Below are positions 42,300 through 55,096 of a DNA stretch of 64,000 nt, in pieces; the stretch's first letter is position 1; every line of letters starts with the position of its first letter. A model generated the notes under the pieces. The model saw only the letters and a list, made by a program, of their open reading frames with translations, made no database searches and was not told where the DNA came from. The position numbers were made by a program, and so were the translations under genes. Where the stretch lies: assembly GCA_018110825.1 (NCBI GenBank), contig JAGBCL010000108.1, positions 1 to 64,000 on the forward strand. Reading direction: 5' to 3'. This stretch comes from Oscillospiraceae bacterium (GTDB lineage: Bacteria; Bacillota; Clostridia; Oscillospirales; Ruminococcaceae).

Positions 42300-42554
42300 T
42301 ATTTCAAAGACGTAGCAGTCAGAGTAGCTTACTATGAAGCTTACAGAGAGTATCGGGTCGGTGCGACGATACAGCGGATGGTTTGTGAAGTGCGGCTGTC
42401 AGTCCGGACGGGGAACATTTTGAGTATCCGTCTGCGTGAGCTCACGTTACAGGGCACAGAGGGAGCGTCAAAAATATTGCTCCGAATTGAAGTGGAACCG
42501 TGGTAAATGTATGTTGCCGCCTTCATAGTATATTCTATGGAGGCGGTTTTTGTT
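42300..42554 (+). promoter_or_regulatory. T-box leader, cysteine-specific
   Basis: Uncharged-tRNA-sensing leader upstream of cysE. The specifier-loop side has GAAG followed by TGC (42391-42393), a Cys codon. The T-box core is AGTGGAACCGTGG (42491-42503), a variant of AGGGTGGAACCGCG. A terminator hairpin GCCGCCTTCATAG / CTATGGAGGCGG (42516-42546) with a following T-run completes it. It would let transcription proceed when tRNA-Cys is uncharged. The 337 bases between the preceding gene and cysE hold only this leader and its promoter. Confidence 0.88.
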
Positions 42555-42586
42555 TAACGTAAATATCGAATGAGAGGAGATTTGTT

Positions 42587-43267
42587 ATGTTTGAAAAGCT
42601 TATTGAAAGTGTAAAATCCGACATTGAGTCGGTTAAAAGACGTGACCCTGCGGCAAGAAGCACGATAGAAATTCTGCTGACCTATTCGGGTCTGCACGCT
42701 ATTATAATGTACCGTGCGGCTCATTGGTTCCATACAAAAAAGATGTTTGTCATAGCACGATGTATTTCACAGTTTTCGCGTTTCCTGACGGGTATTGAAA
42801 TCCACCCTGGTGCAAAAATCGGCAAGGGCTTCTTCATTGACCACGGCTCAGGAGTTGTAATCGGTGAAACAACGGAAATCGGCGATAACTGCCTTATCTA
42901 TCAGGGCGTAACCCTTGGCGGTACAGGTAAGGAAAAGGGCAAGCGTCACCCTACCCTCGGCAACAATGTTATGGTTGGCTCGGGTGCAAGAGTTCTTGGT
43001 CCGTTCAAGGTCGGCGACAACGCTAAGATTGCGGCGAATGCGGTTGTGCTGGAGGAAGTTCCTCCCAACTGTACAGCGGTTGGTGTTCCTGCGAGAATTG
43101 TAAAGCGCAACGGCAAGAAGGTTACCAACAGCGACCTTGACCAGGTGCACATTCCCGACCCAGTTGCACAGGAGCTTTGTGCGCACCTTATGCGTATTGA
43201 AAAGCTTGAAAAGCAGATGAACAAGATTGAGATTGCAGAATTGGGTAACAGATTGAACAATAAGTAA
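42587..43267 (+). CDS. cysE: serine O-acetyltransferase
   Basis: First step of cysteine synthesis: acetyl-CoA plus serine to O-acetylserine. 226 residues, within the Firmicute range. The N-terminal helical part precedes the left-handed beta-helix with hexapeptide repeats (IGKGFFIDHGSGVVIGETTEI), the conserved HPTLGNNVMVGSGARVLGPF and the C-terminal VGVPARIV. The catalytic histidine and aspartate pattern in FFIDHGSG is present. GAGAGGAG precedes the ATG. It is controlled by the Cys T-box and followed by cysS, which fits feedback by charged tRNA-Cys. Confidence 0.95.
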   Translation: MFEKLIESVKSDIESVKRRDPAARSTIEILLTYSGLHAIIMYRAAHWFHTKKMFVIARCISQFSRFLTGIEIHPGAKIGKGFFIDHGSGVVIGETTEIGDNCLIYQGVTLGGTGKEKGKRHPTLGNNVMVGSGARVLGPFKVGDNAKIAANAVVLEEVPPNCTAVGVPARIVKRNGKKVTNSDLDQVHIPDPVAQELCAHLMRIEKLEKQMNKIEIAELGNRLNNK

Positions 43268-43271
43268 AATG

Positions 43272-43355
43272 TGAAATTTGGAACGTGGAATGAGGAATTA
43301 ATAATTATTACTTTAGGTGGTTATAACAATTCCACTTTTCACTTTCCAAATTTCT
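43272..43355 (+). repeat. imperfect inverted repeat in the cysE-cysS gap
   Basis: GAAATTTGGAA (43273-43283) pairs with TTCCAAATTTC (43344-43354), and GTGGAAT (43285-43291) with ATTCCAC (43329-43335). The ~84-base palindromic cassette resembles a small non-autonomous (MITE-like) element or processing hairpin; similar GGAAT-rich text occurs at 55026-55060. Confidence 0.55.
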
Positions 43356-43380
43356 AATTTGATATGAAAGGAAAATTGAA

Positions 43381-44793
43381 ATGAAACTATACAACACACT
43401 TACAAGAACAAAGGACGAATTCAAGCCACGCTTTGAGAACAAGGTGAGTATGTACACCTGCGGTCCTACAGTTTACCACTATGCACACATCGGTAACCTC
43501 CGCAGCTATATTATGGAGGACGTGCTGGAGAAATATTTCCGTTACGTTGGCTATGATGTGACAAGAGTTATGAACATCACAGACGTTGGTCACCTTTCCA
43601 GCGACGGCGACACAGGCGATGACAAGATGCTAAAGGGTGCAAAGCGTGAGCACAAGACAGTTATGGAAATCGCTAAGTTCTACACAGACGCTTTCTTTGC
43701 TGACTGTGCAAAACTGAACATCAAGACTCCTGAGGTTGTTGAGCCTGCTACAAGCTGCATCGACGAGTTTATCCGCGTTATCACTTCCCTTATCGAAAAG
43801 GGCTACGCTTATGAGGCTGGCGGCAACATTTACTTCGACACCTCCAAGCTTGATAAGTATTACGTTTTCAACGATTTCACCGAGGAAGACCTTGCTGTAG
43901 GTGTTCGTGAGGGCGTTGAGGAGGACTCCAACAAGAAGAATAAGGCTGACTTTGTTCTTTGGTTTACCAAGTCCAAGTTTGATGACCAGGAACTGAAGTG
44001 GGACAGCCCTTGGGGTGTTGGTTACCCGGGCTGGCACATTGAATGTTCCTGCATAAGTATGAAAAATCTTGGCGAATACCTGGATATCCACTGCGGCGGT
44101 ATCGACAACGCATTCCCGCACCACACAAACGAAATTGCACAGAGTGAAGCATACCTCGGTCACGAGTGGTGCAACTACTGGTTCCACGTACACCACCTGA
44201 ACACAACAGGCGGCAAGATGAGCAAGTCCAAGGGCGAGTTCCTGACAGTTTCCCTTCTTGAAGAAAAGGGCTACAATCCGCTTGTTTACCGTTTCTTCTG
44301 CCTCCAGTCCCACTATCGCAAGTCACTTGTTTTCAGCTACGAAAATCTTGACAACGCAGCTGTTGCATACAACAAGCTTGCTGCAAAGGTTGCAACACTT
44401 TTCGATAACAGCGCTGTTGACAAGGCTGCATTTGACAGTTTAAAAGCTGGTTTTACAGAAGCTATGGACAACGATTTGAATACTGCTCTTGCTGTAACAG
44501 CGGTTTATGACGTACTTAAGGCTGACACAACAAACGCAACAAAACTTGCTCTTATCGAGGACTTTGACAAGGTGCTTTCCATCGGTCTTGTTGATGCAGC
44601 TAAGAAGCTTGCTGAAAGCAATTCTTCCGCAAATGATGACATTCCTGAGGAAATCACAAAGCTTATCGAGGAGCGTAAGGAAGCAAGAAAGGCTAAGAAT
44701 TTTGCACTTGCTGACGAAATCCGTGATAAGATTGCTGAGATGGGTTATGTTATTACTGAAACCCGTGAGGGCACTAAGGTTACTAAGAAATAA
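43381..44793 (+). CDS. cysS: cysteinyl-tRNA synthetase
   Basis: Charges tRNA-Cys; class I. 470 residues. Motifs: [19 protein letters not shown] (zinc cysteine and HIGH region) near residue 27, a second zinc-site region [16 protein letters not shown] as [11 protein letters not shown] near 280, and a C-terminal helical domain ending in [26 protein letters not shown] precedes the ATG. It is the second gene after the Cys T-box and probably shares that transcript through the 113-base cysE-cysS gap. Confidence 0.97.
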   Translation: MKLYNTLTRTKDEFKPRFENKVSMYTCGPTVYHYAHIGNLRSYIMEDVLEKYFRYVGYDVTRVMNITDVGHLSSDGDTGDDKMLKGAKREHKTVMEIAKFYTDAFFADCAKLNIKTPEVVEPATSCIDEFIRVITSLIEKGYAYEAGGNIYFDTSKLDKYYVFNDFTEEDLAVGVREGVEEDSNKKNKADFVLWFTKSKFDDQELKWDSPWGVGYPGWHIECSCISMKNLGEYLDIHCGGIDNAFPHHTNEIAQSEAYLGHEWCNYWFHVHHLNTTGGKMSKSKGEFLTVSLLEEKGYNPLVYRFFCLQSHYRKSLVFSYENLDNAAVAYNKLAAKVATLFDNSAVDKAAFDSLKAGFTEAMDNDLNTALAVTAVYDVLKADTTNATKLALIEDFDKVLSIGLVDAAKKLAESNSSANDDIPEEITKLIEERKEARKAKNFALADEIRDKIAEMGYVITETREGTKVTKK

Positions 44794-44808
44794 TTATGGT
44801 TATTACGT

Positions 44809-45042
44809 CCCAAACGTGCCACTGGCACGTTTGGGAGGGTAGATTATTTTAAATTTGCAACAAAGGAGGGGCGGTCTTGTTCGCCCCTCCTCGAAAATCT
44901 GTCGATTTTCTCACCTCCTGCTCCGTTTTTATAGCAGGGGGGAATTTCGCTCTCTGCGGAGAGCGACCAAAGGGCTTTGCCCTTTGGAAACCCACAGCCT
45001 TGAAAGGCTGGCGAACTTTTTGATGTCGCCGCATTGCGGCGA
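44809..45042 (+). repeat. array of seven consecutive palindromic hairpins
   Basis: Between cysS and hflX lie stems at 44809-44835 (13 bp, CCCAAACGTGCCA), 44864-44891 (10 bp), 44893-44910 (7 bp), 44948-44965 (7 bp), 44967-44987 (8 bp, CCAAAGGG), 44995-45010 (7 bp) and 45026-45042 (7 bp, TCGCCGC). The first may act as the cysS terminator. No reading frame is plausible here. The density and GC content differ from other gaps, so the array may be a cluster of REP-like elements or a structured RNA leader of hflX. Confidence 0.75.
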
Positions 45043-45068
45043 GGGAGTTCAGGAAGGAAGTGAAATTT

Positions 45069-46319
45069 ATGACTGAAAATACAACCGAAATCATCACACG
45101 TGCGGTGCTGGTTTCCGCTGACACTGGTGAATTTGATGCGGAACGTTCCCTTGATGAGCTTAAGGAGCTTTCTGCCACGGCTGGAGTTGAAGTCGTTGGC
45201 AGGGTTATTCAGAAGCGTCCCGCCTGCGACAGTGCAACCGTAATCGGCTCGGGACGTCTTGAACAGCTTGTTGAAGAAGCTGAGGCTTTACAGACCAACC
45301 TCATCATTTTTGACTGTGAGCTTACCGCAAATCAGACCCGTAACATTGAGCGTATACTTGATATCCGTGTTATAGACCGAACGACCCTTATTCTCGATAT
45401 TTTCGCACAGCGTGCTCTGACCAAGGAAGGTCGCTTGCAGGTTGAGCTTGCACAGCAGAAATATCGTTTGCCACGTCTTGCGGGCAAGGGTGTTGAGCTG
45501 TCACGTCTCGGCGGCGGTATCGGTACACGTGGTCCCGGTGAATCAAAGCTTGAAACTGACAAGCGTCACATCCGAAGACGTATCGAATCCCTTGAAGCTG
45601 AGCTGAAAGAACTTGAACGCAGACGTGAGCTTCACCGTGCAAGAAGAAAGAAAGACAACGTACTTTCTGCGGCGATTGTTGGTTACACCAACGTTGGCAA
45701 GTCCACGCTTCTCAACGCACTTACCGATGCTGGTGTACTTGCTGAAAATAAGCTTTTCGCAACGCTTGACATTACATCACGTTCGATAGAGCTTCCCGAT
45801 GGAAGAAGCGTGCTTCTTATCGACACGGTAGGACTTATCCGCAGACTTCCTCACAATCTTGTAGAAGCTTTTAAGAGCACCCTTGAAGAAGCGGCTTCCG
45901 CTGACATCATCATCAACCTTGTTGACATCAGTGCAGATGACGGCTATGAGCAGGCTGAGGTTACGGCTGAGGTACTGAAGGATTTAGGCTGTGACGGTAT
46001 TCCGAGAATTGACGTGCTGAACAAGTGCGACCTTCTGCCTGAGGCGGCAAATATCAAGTGTGATGAGCGCACCGTTAAAATTTCCGCAAAGCAGAAAAAG
46101 GGCTTCGACGACCTGCTTGACTGCATTGCGAGAAATCTTCCCGAAACCTCGGTACGCGGCAAATTTGTTATCCCATATGACAAAACAAGTATAATTAATA
46201 CTATACGTATAGACGGAAAGATACTTTCCGAGGAATATCTTGCGGAGGGCACACTGATTGACGCAGTTGTTGACAAAAAGATTTACTACATGGTTGAGCC
46301 GTACAAAGCAAATATATAA
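45069..46319 (+). CDS. hflX: ribosome-associated GTPase HflX
   Basis: Splits stalled or heat-damaged ribosomes. 416 residues, typical. An N-terminal domain (about 1-170) is followed by the glycine-rich linker LSRLGGGIGTRGPGESKLET, then a coiled region, then the G domain: Walker A GYTNVGKST near 200, switch II DTVGLIRRLP and NKCD as LNKCDLLPEA. AGGAAGGAAG is 8 bases before the ATG at 45069; an in-frame GTG at 45060 lies too close to that site. The 5' leader contains the hairpin array. Confidence 0.94.
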   Translation: MTENTTEIITRAVLVSADTGEFDAERSLDELKELSATAGVEVVGRVIQKRPACDSATVIGSGRLEQLVEEAEALQTNLIIFDCELTANQTRNIERILDIRVIDRTTLILDIFAQRALTKEGRLQVELAQQKYRLPRLAGKGVELSRLGGGIGTRGPGESKLETDKRHIRRRIESLEAELKELERRRELHRARRKKDNVLSAAIVGYTNVGKSTLLNALTDAGVLAENKLFATLDITSRSIELPDGRSVLLIDTVGLIRRLPHNLVEAFKSTLEEAASADIIINLVDISADDGYEQAEVTAEVLKDLGCDGIPRIDVLNKCDLLPEAANIKCDERTVKISAKQKKGFDDLLDCIARNLPETSVRGKFVIPYDKTSIINTIRIDGKILSEEYLAEGTLIDAVVDKKIYYMVEPYKANI

Positions 46320-46323
46320 AACG

Positions 46324-46350
46324 AAACGCACCCTTATTATGGGTGCGTTT
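46324..46350. terminator. bidirectional terminator after hflX
   Basis: 10-bp stem AAACGCACCC / GGGTGCGTTT followed by a T-run. Confidence 0.85.
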
Positions 46351-46351
46351 T

Positions 46352-47512
46352 TTATGACTTTACATTTCTTCTGAGGGTTTCAGCCCATATCAGCATTACC
46401 GCTCCGGCTGCGGCAAGAGTTGTACCTATGCGGTACATGTCGGGGGAAATTACGTCGCAGGTACACTTTATTATGCTCCTTACAAGTCTGTCGCTTTCAT
46501 TGTATGGAAGCTGTGCTGAAAAAAGGAATGTCACGGCAAGCACTGCTGCCCCGCCTGCAAGAATTGTTCCGCCTCCCCATGTCAGTACGCGAGTGCCTTT
46601 TTTATTTATTGCATAAAACACTATAAGCATCGTTACGGCAAGCACTGACGTTACGGCGATAGCGGGAATAGAGCCGAATATCCTTAAAAATGTCAGTGTG
46701 TTTCCGCCAAGATTGTATTCGATATTTTCCGCAGAAATTACTTCAAGAAATGGTTCAGCACGCTCAATTTCCGAGCAGGCAAGTTCAATATCGTGATTAT
46801 TAAGGGAATAACCGAGCGTATTATCAATCAAAGAAACATTTTCACGAAAAACATTTTTCAGGCTTTCCGATGTAATCTTTTGAGGACTTTCCCCGCTTCG
46901 GATATATTCTGCATAGCCTGAAAGCTGTACTGCAAGAAAATTCTTCATGGTTGAATTTTCATAAATCGAACGGATATCATCTCTTGAAAGTCCCGTCCCC
47001 GATGACATGACATAAATCGCATCCTGAACGGTTGCGTCATCAGGTAAACCGCTGTCTGCGGAAAGAATTGAAGAACTAACAGCAGGAAGTGCCATTACAT
47101 CAAGTGTATGCGCAAATTCAGAAATGCGTTTTTCATCTGTCACAAGTCTGAATAAACCTGCGGCTACAGATAAAAATATAAATGCCAGCATAAGCACGGA
47201 TGTTATCAGCGAACCTGTAAATTTTACTGCACCTGACAACATGGTTGTGTTTGCACGGTTATACACGGGAACAATAATTTCGTTGCTCTGACTTTCTCTT
47301 TTCCCTGCATATCCCGAGCTGTCAATAATTTCAGCTGACAATTCATCTTCACCGAGGCTTTCGGGAATAAGGGGTTCTGTTCCGCATTCCTGCTGCGAAA
47401 TATCCATAGCTGTCTGTTCGCTGTCTTTATCAAATGGAACAAGGTCTGCTCCGCAGCTTATACAGCAGGTCATTTTTTCGTTGTATTCCTTTCCGCAGTT
47501 TGGGCAAATCAT
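46352..47512 (-). CDS. zinc-ribbon membrane protein, unknown function
   Basis: 386 residues. The N-terminus is a four-cysteine zinc ribbon (CPNCGKEYNEKMTCCISCGAD). An acidic region follows, then a transmembrane helix at about 93-115, a ~160-residue outer part with serine/isoleucine-rich text, and three or four further hydrophobic segments in the last 120 residues (IFGSIPAIAVTSVLAVTMLI, GGTILAGGAAVLAVTFLF, TLAAAGAVMLIWAETL). The ATG at 47512 has AGAAGGA 9 bases upstream; earlier in-frame TTG/ATG codons are too close to it. I do not recognise a family. Confidence 0.7.
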   Translation of the reverse strand: MICPNCGKEYNEKMTCCISCGADLVPFDKDSEQTAMDISQQECGTEPLIPESLGEDELSAEIIDSSGYAGKRESQSNEIIVPVYNRANTTMLSGAVKFTGSLITSVLMLAFIFLSVAAGLFRLVTDEKRISEFAHTLDVMALPAVSSSILSADSGLPDDATVQDAIYVMSSGTGLSRDDIRSIYENSTMKNFLAVQLSGYAEYIRSGESPQKITSESLKNVFRENVSLIDNTLGYSLNNHDIELACSEIERAEPFLEVISAENIEYNLGGNTLTFLRIFGSIPAIAVTSVLAVTMLIVFYAINKKGTRVLTWGGGTILAGGAAVLAVTFLFSAQLPYNESDRLVRSIIKCTCDVISPDMYRIGTTLAAAGAVMLIWAETLRRNVKS

Positions 47513-47652
47513 TTTCATCAATCCTTCTCTTTTTGGAATATTATGGGTATTACAGTAATATAATATACCATTTTATTCCAAAAGTCAACGAGAAATATTC
47601 GACAAAATCCGACATATACAAGGCTTGGCGCACGAATAATAATCCGCTTGTC

Positions 47653-47681
47653 TTGACGATTTATTCCTGCCATGATATAAT
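47653..47681 (+). promoter_or_regulatory. sigma-A-type promoter of the methyltransferase gene
   Basis: TTGACG (47653-47658), 17-base spacer, TATAAT (47676-47681). Confidence 0.75.
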
Positions 47682-47710
47682 TTTCTAAAAAACAAACGGA
47701 GATTGAACCT

Positions 47711-48871
47711 ATGAATGATATAAAGTCCTGCCTTGATATAATTTTCAGCGACACTCCCTCAAAAATCATAATCAGCAAGCCACCTAAGACATCTGATTTC
47801 CGCAGAATTTCCGTTCTGAAAAAGTCAGTTAATTATCAGATTGAAAAATATACCGAAAAGCAAGTTTTTCACGAAAATGTTTCCTGCACAGATGCACTTT
47901 CCCGCTGCGTGGAATTCTTTAACGACGGATTTGGTCAGCTCAACGCATGGGGTGTAAATTACGAATATGCTCTTTCCGTATCAAAAAAAGGAAAGGTGCT
48001 TTTCAACAAGAAAAAAATTGCTGCTGAGCATGTTGCAGCTGACACTCACAACAGAAAAAAGAATTACATCATTTCTGAGGATAAGCCCTTCCCTGCCCTT
48101 GTGGATATGGGCGTTTTCACAAAGGAAGGAAAGGTTGCAAAACCGATGTATGACAAGTTCCGTCAGATAAACCGTTTTACGGAAATTATTGATGATGCTG
48201 TCCGTGAAAAGGGTTTGTCGGGAAAGAAGCTGAAAATTGTTGATTTCGGCTGTGGAAAATCCTACCTCACTTTCGTACTGTATCACTATTTTACAGAAAT
48301 TCTCGGCACGGAAGTTGATATGCTGGGGCTTGACCTTAAAGCGGACGTTATTGAAAAGTGTAATGCTGCCGCTGAGAGATACGGTTACAAAAATCTGCAT
48401 TTCGAAATGGGCGACATAAGCGGCGCCTCCGTTCAGGGCAAGGTCGATATGGTTGTAACGCTTCACGCCTGCGACACGGCTACTGATTTTGCACTGCACA
48501 ATGCGATTATGCGTAATGCGGATATGATTTTTTCCGTTCCCTGCTGTCAGCACGAACTCAACTCGCAGATGAAATCGGACAAGCTTTCACTTCTGACCCG
48601 CTACGGAATTATAAAGGAACGTACAGCGGCTTTATGCACTGATGCAATCCGTGCAAACCTGCTCGAATACTGCGGCTACAAAACTCAGCTGCTGGAATTT
48701 GTAGGATTTGAACACACGCCTAAAAATATACTTATCCGTGCGGTAAAGCGAAGCGGCACGCCACGCGGACGTGAACAGTATCTTACTGAAGCTGTTAACC
48801 TTATGAATGAATTTTCATTCGAACCGACACTATACAAGCTTCTGAAGGAAAGCGGAAAAATTGAGAAATGA
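47711..48871 (+). CDS. class I SAM-dependent methyltransferase (Methyltransf_32/RRNAD1-like)
   Basis: 386 residues. The N-terminal ~170 residues are of unclear fold. Motif I, binding S-adenosylmethionine, is VDFGCGKSYLTFVLYHYF, then LGLDLKADVIEKCNAAAERY (motif II region), and the late VVTLHACDTATDFALHNAI with a PCCQHELN segment that matches this sub-family. Substrate is unknown; RNA or protein are both possible. It overlaps the following YfhO-like frame (start 48868 or 48880), so the two are co-transcribed and possibly coupled. Confidence 0.8.
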   Translation: MNDIKSCLDIIFSDTPSKIIISKPPKTSDFRRISVLKKSVNYQIEKYTEKQVFHENVSCTDALSRCVEFFNDGFGQLNAWGVNYEYALSVSKKGKVLFNKKKIAAEHVAADTHNRKKNYIISEDKPFPALVDMGVFTKEGKVAKPMYDKFRQINRFTEIIDDAVREKGLSGKKLKIVDFGCGKSYLTFVLYHYFTEILGTEVDMLGLDLKADVIEKCNAAAERYGYKNLHFEMGDISGASVQGKVDMVVTLHACDTATDFALHNAIMRNADMIFSVPCCQHELNSQMKSDKLSLLTRYGIIKERTAALCTDAIRANLLEYCGYKTQLLEFVGFEHTPKNILIRAVKRSGTPRGREQYLTEAVNLMNEFSFEPTLYKLLKESGKIEK

Positions 48872-48879
48872 GGATTGAA

Positions 48880-51207
48880 ATGAGCCTTAATGAAAAAATA
48901 CCCGCAGGCAAAAAATATTACTGGGCAGCTTTTGCGGCAGGATTATTCATATTCCTGATTGCGGCAATTCCCTTTGCAATTGAAAATAACGGTATATTCT
49001 TTTTTTACGGTGATTTCAATGCTCAGCAAATTCCGTTCACGCTTTACATGACAGAAAATATTTCGGAATTCAAATTCCCGCAATACGATTTTTCGGCAGG
49101 TACGGGGCTTGACTATTTTAATGCATACAGCTTCTACAATATGTTCAGCCCGTTCACTTTGCTTACAGCATTGATTCCTGAGGCTGTGAGACTGTATGCA
49201 TACACCTTTGTAATTGCACTGAAATTCGGTGTGTGTGCAGTTTCCTCATATCACTACGCAAAACGTTTCTGCACCAAAAACGAAACCGCCCTGATTGCGG
49301 CTTTGCTTTACACGTTTTCGGGAAGTCAGATGGTCAATTTTATTTATCACTATCTTGACGGATTTGCACTTTTCCCGTTCCTTCTCAGCAGCCTTGAAGA
49401 AGCTGTAACCGAAAAGAAAAGAGGAATTTTCGGAATTACTGTTGCGGTATGTGCGCTGACAAACTACTACATATTCGGTACAGCAGTTGTTTTTATTGTG
49501 TTGTATTTTCTCGTACGTCTTACCGACAGCCGTTTCAGAATCAACTTCAAAGATTTTCTTTGTCTCGGAACGGAATCTGTTCTTGGCGTGCTTGCGGCGG
49601 GAATTGTAATTATCCCTGCGGCGGCAATGCTGCTGAACAGTCCTAAATATGATGCGGGTTTCGGAAGTATTGCTGAAATGCTTGCTTATGAAACGCCATG
49701 GAGATATCCCAGAATTGTTCAAAGTTACTTTATGGCACCAGACCTTATGGGATATACAAACTTTTTCCCCGATTACAAGGGGGAATACCCATTGGGTTCT
49801 CGTTTCTCATCGCTGTCAATTTTTATTCCGTTTTTCGGAATGTCAGGCGTTTTTGCTTTTGTATCTGCAAACAGAAAAAGCTGGCAGACAAAGCTTATTG
49901 CAATATGCATAACCGCTTCATTCATACCTGTATTGAACAGCCTTTTCTCAATGGGCAGTCCTCTTTATTACGCAAGATGGATGTTTGCACCGACTCTTAT
50001 TATGGCTGTTATGACGGCTTGTGCACTTGAAAATGAACCCAAGCACTTCCGTATCGGATTGATTGTAAATGCGGCAGTTGTTATACTTATAATGCTGTTT
50101 GACATTATCTTCCCTATGGAAGAATTGACACGCTGGCAAAGCGGTGCATATTACAGCCTTATTCAGAACTGGGTGCAGGTTGGTTTCACGCTTGCTGGAC
50201 TTGGCATTACTGCACTGATTCTGTTCAAAATGAAGCGTGACGAAAGTTTCTATCAGAAAATAATGGTGCTGACGATAATGTTTGTTTTTTCGTTTACAGA
50301 AATTACGCTTCTTTTCGGTATAGGTGAAACAGCTATTCCTTCATCAACAATAGCTTCATTTACTCAGCAGCCTGAATTTGAAGAAAAGGAATATGGAAGC
50401 AGGATAGCACTTTCTGAATCATATTTCAACAGAAATCTGTTGTGGAATCAAAACAGCATTTACACATTTAACAGTGCGGTAAATCCTTATGTTGAAGAAT
50501 ACCTGAACTATCTGGATGTAACAAATGCAAAAATGGTATCGTGTTATCCGCTTTGCTGTCTGCTGTCGGTTGATGAGTTTGTTACTATTTCACCTAAAAA
50601 TACGATAATAAAAGGTTTTCCTGATGAAGCCGCTTATTCAAGAGACAGCGGGAAATATATAATTTTTGCTCCGAATGATTTCATTCCTATGGGATTTTGC
50701 TATGATTACTGCGTATCAGAATCTGACTGGCTGACGCTTCCTATTGAGGAACGAGGAAAATTTGCACTCAAGGCAATGATTGTCAACGACACGTCAAGCG
50801 TTTCAGATTACCTTGAGGTTATTGGCAAGGAAGAAATCACTTCTCTCAGCACGGAAGAATTTTCGGAGGAATGCCGAAAGCGTGCTGAATATTCCGCACA
50901 CAACTACATCACTTCAGACGATACTGCTTCCGCAGAGATTACGCTTGATAAACCTGAGCTTGTGTTTTTCAGTATTGCCTACGATGAGAATTTCACTGCC
51001 TATGTTGACGGAAAGAAAACTGAAATTATAAATGCAAATGTAGGTTTTATGGCTGTTCCCGTTCCTGAGGGCACTCACACGATTGAGCTTGTTTATCACT
51101 CAGATATAAGAACCGCAGGCATTTTTGCAAGCATAACCGGTATTGCAGGACTTGTTATTTATGCGGTGATTATTAAAATAACCATACAAAAAAACAAAGC
51201 AAATTAA
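48880..51207 (+). CDS. YfhO-family membrane protein (putative GT-C glycosyltransferase)
   Basis: 775 residues. About eleven hydrophobic helices fill residues 15-480, with the family's first outer loop FFFYGDFNAQQIPF (acidic residue in GDFNAQ) and QYDFSAGTGLDYFNAYSFYN. The C-terminal ~270 residues form an outer beta-rich domain before one last helix. YfhO proteins add sugars to lipoteichoic acids or related envelope polymers; the donor and acceptor here are unknown. AGGA 5 bases before ATG 48880 is the best site; the ATG at 48868 is an alternative that overlaps the upstream gene by 4 bases. Confidence 0.85.
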   Translation: MSLNEKIPAGKKYYWAAFAAGLFIFLIAAIPFAIENNGIFFFYGDFNAQQIPFTLYMTENISEFKFPQYDFSAGTGLDYFNAYSFYNMFSPFTLLTALIPEAVRLYAYTFVIALKFGVCAVSSYHYAKRFCTKNETALIAALLYTFSGSQMVNFIYHYLDGFALFPFLLSSLEEAVTEKKRGIFGITVAVCALTNYYIFGTAVVFIVLYFLVRLTDSRFRINFKDFLCLGTESVLGVLAAGIVIIPAAAMLLNSPKYDAGFGSIAEMLAYETPWRYPRIVQSYFMAPDLMGYTNFFPDYKGEYPLGSRFSSLSIFIPFFGMSGVFAFVSANRKSWQTKLIAICITASFIPVLNSLFSMGSPLYYARWMFAPTLIMAVMTACALENEPKHFRIGLIVNAAVVILIMLFDIIFPMEELTRWQSGAYYSLIQNWVQVGFTLAGLGITALILFKMKRDESFYQKIMVLTIMFVFSFTEITLLFGIGETAIPSSTIASFTQQPEFEEKEYGSRIALSESYFNRNLLWNQNSIYTFNSAVNPYVEEYLNYLDVTNAKMVSCYPLCCLLSVDEFVTISPKNTIIKGFPDEAAYSRDSGKYIIFAPNDFIPMGFCYDYCVSESDWLTLPIEERGKFALKAMIVNDTSSVSDYLEVIGKEEITSLSTEEFSEECRKRAEYSAHNYITSDDTASAEITLDKPELVFFSIAYDENFTAYVDGKKTEIINANVGFMAVPVPEGTHTIELVYHSDIRTAGIFASITGIAGLVIYAVIIKITIQKNKAN

Positions 51208-51279
51208 GCAATGAAGAATTGCACAAAATTGCACCGTAAAATCCGACATTTTTCTAACCTCATGTTCACGAAATAATAC

Positions 51280-51308
51280 TTGACTAACGGGCGGTAAAGT
51301 GATATCCT
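51280..51308 (+). promoter_or_regulatory. sigma-A-type promoter of guaB
   Basis: TTGACT (51280-51285), 17-base spacer, TATCCT (51303-51308), 49 bases before the ATG. No purine riboswitch is seen. Confidence 0.65.
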
Positions 51309-51336
51309 TATAGAAATATATTTTTATAAGTGTTAA

Positions 51337-52839
<1,503 letters not shown>

Positions 52840-52851
52840 CCCAATGCTTTT

Positions 52852-52877
52852 AACCGCTCCGAATAATCGGGGCGGTT
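52852..52877 (+). terminator. guaB terminator
   Basis: AACCGCTCCGA / TCGGGGCGGTT stem (one G-T pair) followed by seven or more T. Confidence 0.88.
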
Positions 52878-52929
52878 TTTTTGCTTGTCAGGGGAAATGT
52901 GAAAATCAGGAGAAATTTCTTAAAAGGTA

Positions 52930-52957
52930 TTGACAAATGGGAAAAGCGGTGTATAAT
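52930..52957 (+). promoter_or_regulatory. groESL promoter
   Basis: TTGACA (52930-52935), 16-base spacer, TATAAT (52952-52957), just upstream of the CIRCE operator. Confidence 0.88.
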
Positions 52958-52962
52958 ATTAA

Positions 52963-52989
52963 TTAGCACTCAGAAAGAAAGAGTGCTAA
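52963..52989. promoter_or_regulatory. CIRCE operator (HrcA binding site)
   Basis: Perfect inverted repeat TTAGCACTC (52963-52971), 9-base spacer, GAGTGCTAA (52981-52989). It matches the consensus without mismatch and overlaps the expected transcription start, so groESL should be repressed by HrcA. Confidence 0.97.
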
Positions 52990-53051
52990 CACATTCGGAC
53001 ATAAAGTGCTAAAATCTGCTGAAAAGTCCGAAATTACTTATGTTAATATAG

Positions 53052-53363
<312 letters not shown>

Positions 53364-53387
53364 TCAGAATTGATATACTATATTTAA

Positions 53388-55025
<1,638 letters not shown>

Positions 55026-55066
55026 TAATTCGGATTTCGGAATGCGGAATTCGGAATGAAAATGAT

Positions 55067-55095
55067 AAAAGGCACCGAGATTTTCGGTGCCTTTT
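55067..55095. terminator. bidirectional terminator after groEL
   Basis: 12-bp perfect stem AAAAGGCACCGA / TCGGTGCCTTTT between groEL and the convergent XRE gene. Confidence 0.88.
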
Positions 55096-55096
55096 G

